Shown here: positions 61,483-64,000 of the stretch, one piece after another | Layout of the letters: every line of letters begins with the position of its first letter | How positions within the stretch are numbered: position 1 is the stretch's first letter | Assembly (NCBI GenBank): GCA_005656395.1 | Contig: SRSI01000044.1 | Location: forward strand, 2,046,001-2,110,000 | Length of the DNA stretch: 64,000 nucleotides | From: Strongyloides papillosus | Lineage: Eukaryota > Nematoda > Chromadorea > Rhabditida > Strongyloididae | Reading direction: 5' to 3' | The notes under the pieces: generated by a model | What the model saw: only the letters and a program-made list of their open reading frames with translations | What the model was told of the DNA's origin: nothing | Database searches by the model: none | Made by a program: the position numbers and the translations under genes

Positions 61483-62510
61483 ATTTTTTTAAAAATATTA
61501 AGAGTTCTAAAAAAAATGAAATCTTTTGTTCTATAATAACACAGTTGTAATATTGTAAGTAATATTTTCGTACTTTACAATATTAATAGTGATTATTAAA
61601 ATTACATAGGTAATTGATTGTTAAAAATTTATAAAATACATTTTATCTAAATCGTTTTATTACACATCCCCATAGATTTAAACACATTTGAGATTCTAAA
61701 TTTGAATAACTTTTTCCAAATTTTTATTATTGAAATAGAAAATTAAAGAGAATGTTTACGTTAAACTTCTAATTAGTATTAAAATGCGAGTTTTAAATTA
61801 TTGAATATAATAGAAATTTATAATACAAAATAGTTTAAAGTTTCGTTAATTTTTTTAACATTATAATTTTTTATGTTGGTCATAAATATTTCATAATTAT
61901 TTAACTTAAAATGATCCAATTAAGGAGATTATTATTTTATCATTTCGCATTCTAGTAACATAATAAATAGTAATTTTACCAATCTAATGCATGCTTATTG
62001 TTTTATATTTTTTCTAAAAAATTTTAAAATGTATTATGAAATTAGAATACTTATTTTTAATGTATTTAAAATGATAAAAATATTTCTCTATGTTTTTAAG
62101 GTTAAAAGTAAATCAAAAAAATAACTATTATACATTGTACGTGTAATGTATCGAAAAAAAATCAAATTAAAAATATACAAATAAAATTATTTTCATAAAA
62201 TAGTTATAAAAAATGGAACATTGTTGGGTTTTATAAGTTATAAAAAAAGTGGTAGTGAAATCTGTTTGCAATTTATAATAATAACTTAGACAATTTTCGT
62301 AATAAATAAATTTAGATAGATTGAAAAAAGATAGAAATATATTTAAATCAAAGGATTAGTTATTTTTTTAATAAAATATAAAATTTACTTTCAAAACATT
62401 TTGCTGGATAGTTTCGACTTAGAAATTTAGATAAATTTTTCTGTAATTTTTGCGAAGCATAGCAAAACTTTAAAATACTTTTACACTTTTTTTAAAAACT
62501 TTTAATATGT

Positions 62511-62638
62511 GTACACACAAAAAATAAAAAGGACACAGGTTTGCATAAAATGTAACAAATTTGTCCCACCTAAAAAATTTGAATTTTCTTGATTTGCGAC
62601 TAATTTTTTCCTCAACTATTTCGTATATAAAAATTAAA
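62511..62638 (+). repeat. Dispersed 125-bp repeat, copy 2
   Basis: It shares AAAGGACACAGGTTTGCA, AATTTGTCCCACC and GATTTGCGACTAATTTT with 55047-55170, same orientation, about 7.46 kb apart (about 1.9 kb before the retrotransposon inserted). Differences include substitutions and small indels. Confidence 0.7.
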
Positions 62639-63725
62639 ACAATAATTAGAGGATTGTTAAGATAAATTTTTATTTTTTAGTAAATTTTTTTAATTTTAAA
62701 ACTTAAGTTGTTTTCTACAATAAATTTTAAAATGCAAAGTTAGAATTTAATTTTAAGTAAAATTACAAACACTTTCATAAAAAAAACATTTTTAATATAT
62801 TACAGTACATTTTTTCTATGTTTCAATAGTTTGAGTAATTATAAATCATACTATTATATGAAATTTTCATATTTGATTGTCTAAATTTTTTTATAATGTC
62901 TTTAAGATCATCTTTTAAAATCAAACTTATGAAAAGTTATAAATAATATGGATTTTTATAGTAAACATATCACCACAAAGGGATTAAATAAATGACTATA
63001 AATAAGAAATTTTTGATGATTTCCATCATTTATCTGTATTACCATATCATAATTGATTGCCTTAACCCAAAATTACTAAAAATTATATTTTAGAGGTTTT
63101 TCATAGACACACAAAACCTAATGGTGTCGTGCAGTTTATGATAAACCATCATTAACGGTTTGATGAAAAACGACATGTTACATTTTAACGTAAACTGCAT
63201 AATGACATTTATATTAAAAATTTTAATTTGTGGTTTAGTTAAAAATGAGGTAAATTTTTTTTTGCATATAATGTACTATACATTCTTTTACAAAATGTCT
63301 TTGATAAAACTACACGATGTTATTTTATATAATTTTGTAATAATTATCAATTTTAATAAAAAAGTCTATTTATAAACATAAATATTACGAATTTTCAAGT
63401 TAAACATTTCATTTGTTTTAGATAGTAATATTACTATAGAAATTTTTTAAACAATTCTACTATTAATTCATAAAAAAATTATTTTTATTTATCAATCGGT
63501 GCATTAAAAAATATTTTTTATTTTGGAGATAACTTCGTTACATTTTGTGTTTTTAAATCACAACGGGTTGAAAAAAAAATTAATTTATCCATAAGTGTCG
63601 CAGAATCATCTATAAGAATAAGTGATGTTATTTGCGTAATTGATTCATGTAAACAAAAGACCGGTAAATTGAATCAAAGAAGAGATAAATGTTTCTATGA
63701 AACTAAGTAGGTTTCAAAAGACAAG

Positions 63726-64000
63726 ATGGGTCAAAGAAAAAGAAGGGCAAGAAAAACCAGAAAAGAACATCGTTGTCGGTTGATAACAAAAAATTTTGTA
63801 AATAAACTTCCTGAATACCTATAACCATATATAAAAAATTCACTACTGGATTCATCTATATTAACAATAAAAGCTCTTGGACTGGGTGATTCAAAAGAGT
63901 TATAACAGAATGGACTAGAAAAAATAGATGAATTCAATATTAATGAAGCTGAAAAGAATCTTCAACAACATGATGCACTGAATAATAATAAGAATCCATC
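63726..64000 (+). CDS. Probable 5' end of a gene running off the right edge
   Basis: ATG 63726 opens MGQRKRRARKTRKEHR and runs to 63797. A GTAAATAA donor follows, and an acceptor TAACAG at 63903-63908 leads in phase to NGLEKIDEFNINEAEKNLQQ, open to the window end. The first exon is strongly basic, the second acidic and possibly helical. The phase match across a 111-bp intron and the clean open frame support a real gene, but no family is recognised and only 54 residues are visible. Confidence 0.4.

Larger units (their letters stand above)
61183..63725. other. AT-rich intergenic region with scattered repeats
   Basis: No gene is seen. It holds the GC-rich hairpin at about 61435-61482, the second copy of the 125-bp repeat, and a loose inverted repeat around 63130-63199 (TGCAGTTTA / TAAACTGCA). 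The ORF at 63160-63375 is a chance frame. Confidence 0.5.

Noticed and set aside
63130..63199. Inverted repeat TGCAGTTTA / TAAACTGCA
   Set aside because: Only nine matched bases with poor extension on either side, expected by chance at this scale and composition.
1..64000. CRISPR arrays, bacterial operons, riboswitches, rRNA
   Set aside because: No regular short repeat-spacer pattern, no Shine-Dalgarno-linked ORF strings and no rRNA core motifs. Spliced genes and trans-kingdom context mark it as eukaryotic.

Overview
The window looks like a chromosomal piece of a very AT-rich nematode genome. Several things point that way: small introns of 35-60 bp with GTAAGT-type donors and short T-rich acceptors; Asn/Lys/Ile-rich proteins; TTA as the usual Leu codon; and gene content with clear nematode or animal matches (DAPK-1, ZFH-2/ZFHX, CYP4, tRNA-Cys(GCA), tRNA-Asp(GTC)). 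A clade IV parasite such as Strongyloides or a relative is my best guess. This is inference from composition and gene style, not from a database match.

Left part (1-10.7 kb): the 3' end of a death-associated protein kinase gene; a spliced gene for a secreted or surface multidomain protein (LPMO-like N-terminus with a possible histidine brace, two EGF repeats, DOMON, long Asn/Ser/Thr stalk, hydrophobic tail); a convergent three-exon gene for a secreted Cys-containing protein of unknown function; and an 84-residue Cys-rich peptide precursor. A gene desert of about 6 kb (10.6-17 kb) then precedes the largest locus, a ZFH-2/ZFHX3-type zinc-finger homeodomain factor. It has 11 exons over 17.2 kb, introns up to 4.8 kb and about 1,922 residues, with homeodomains matching HD1, HD2 and HD4 of the four in vertebrate ZFHX3.

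Middle part (35-51.5 kb): a secreted double-vWA protein; a 92-residue single-pass membrane protein in three small exons; a PLEKHG-type RhoGEF with a 17-nt microexon; a 4-kb desert that may hold a decayed relative of the small membrane protein; a clearly broken CYP4-type cytochrome P450 pseudogene; tRNA-Cys; a very divergent histone H3 with the two-residue-longer loop 1 typical of CENP-A; a GLD-2/TUT-like nucleotidyltransferase; tRNA-Asp; a decayed Gag-like remnant; and a 42-residue secreted peptide encoded by two tiny exons.

Right part (51.5-64 kb) is repeat territory. It holds an array of about 175-bp monomers arranged as 524-bp trimers, a 125-bp direct repeat seen at two places, an isolated GC-rich hairpin, and an apparently intact, very young Ty3-type LTR retrotransposon. 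The retrotransposon is 5,568 bp, with LTRs that read as identical, a perfect 5-bp target duplication and one uninterrupted Gag-Pol ORF. Its Pol carries AT-hook-like motifs between RNase H and integrase, and its codon use is unlike the host's. The first exons of another gene probably start at 63,726 and run off the right edge.

The genes do not form an operon or shared pathway. Most are separate transcription units, often convergent (DOMON gene / secreted protein, zfh-2 / vWA, membrane protein / RhoGEF, CENP-A / nucleotidyltransferase). All exon structures were assigned by eye from splice consensus and phase. They agree in reading frame but have no transcript support here.
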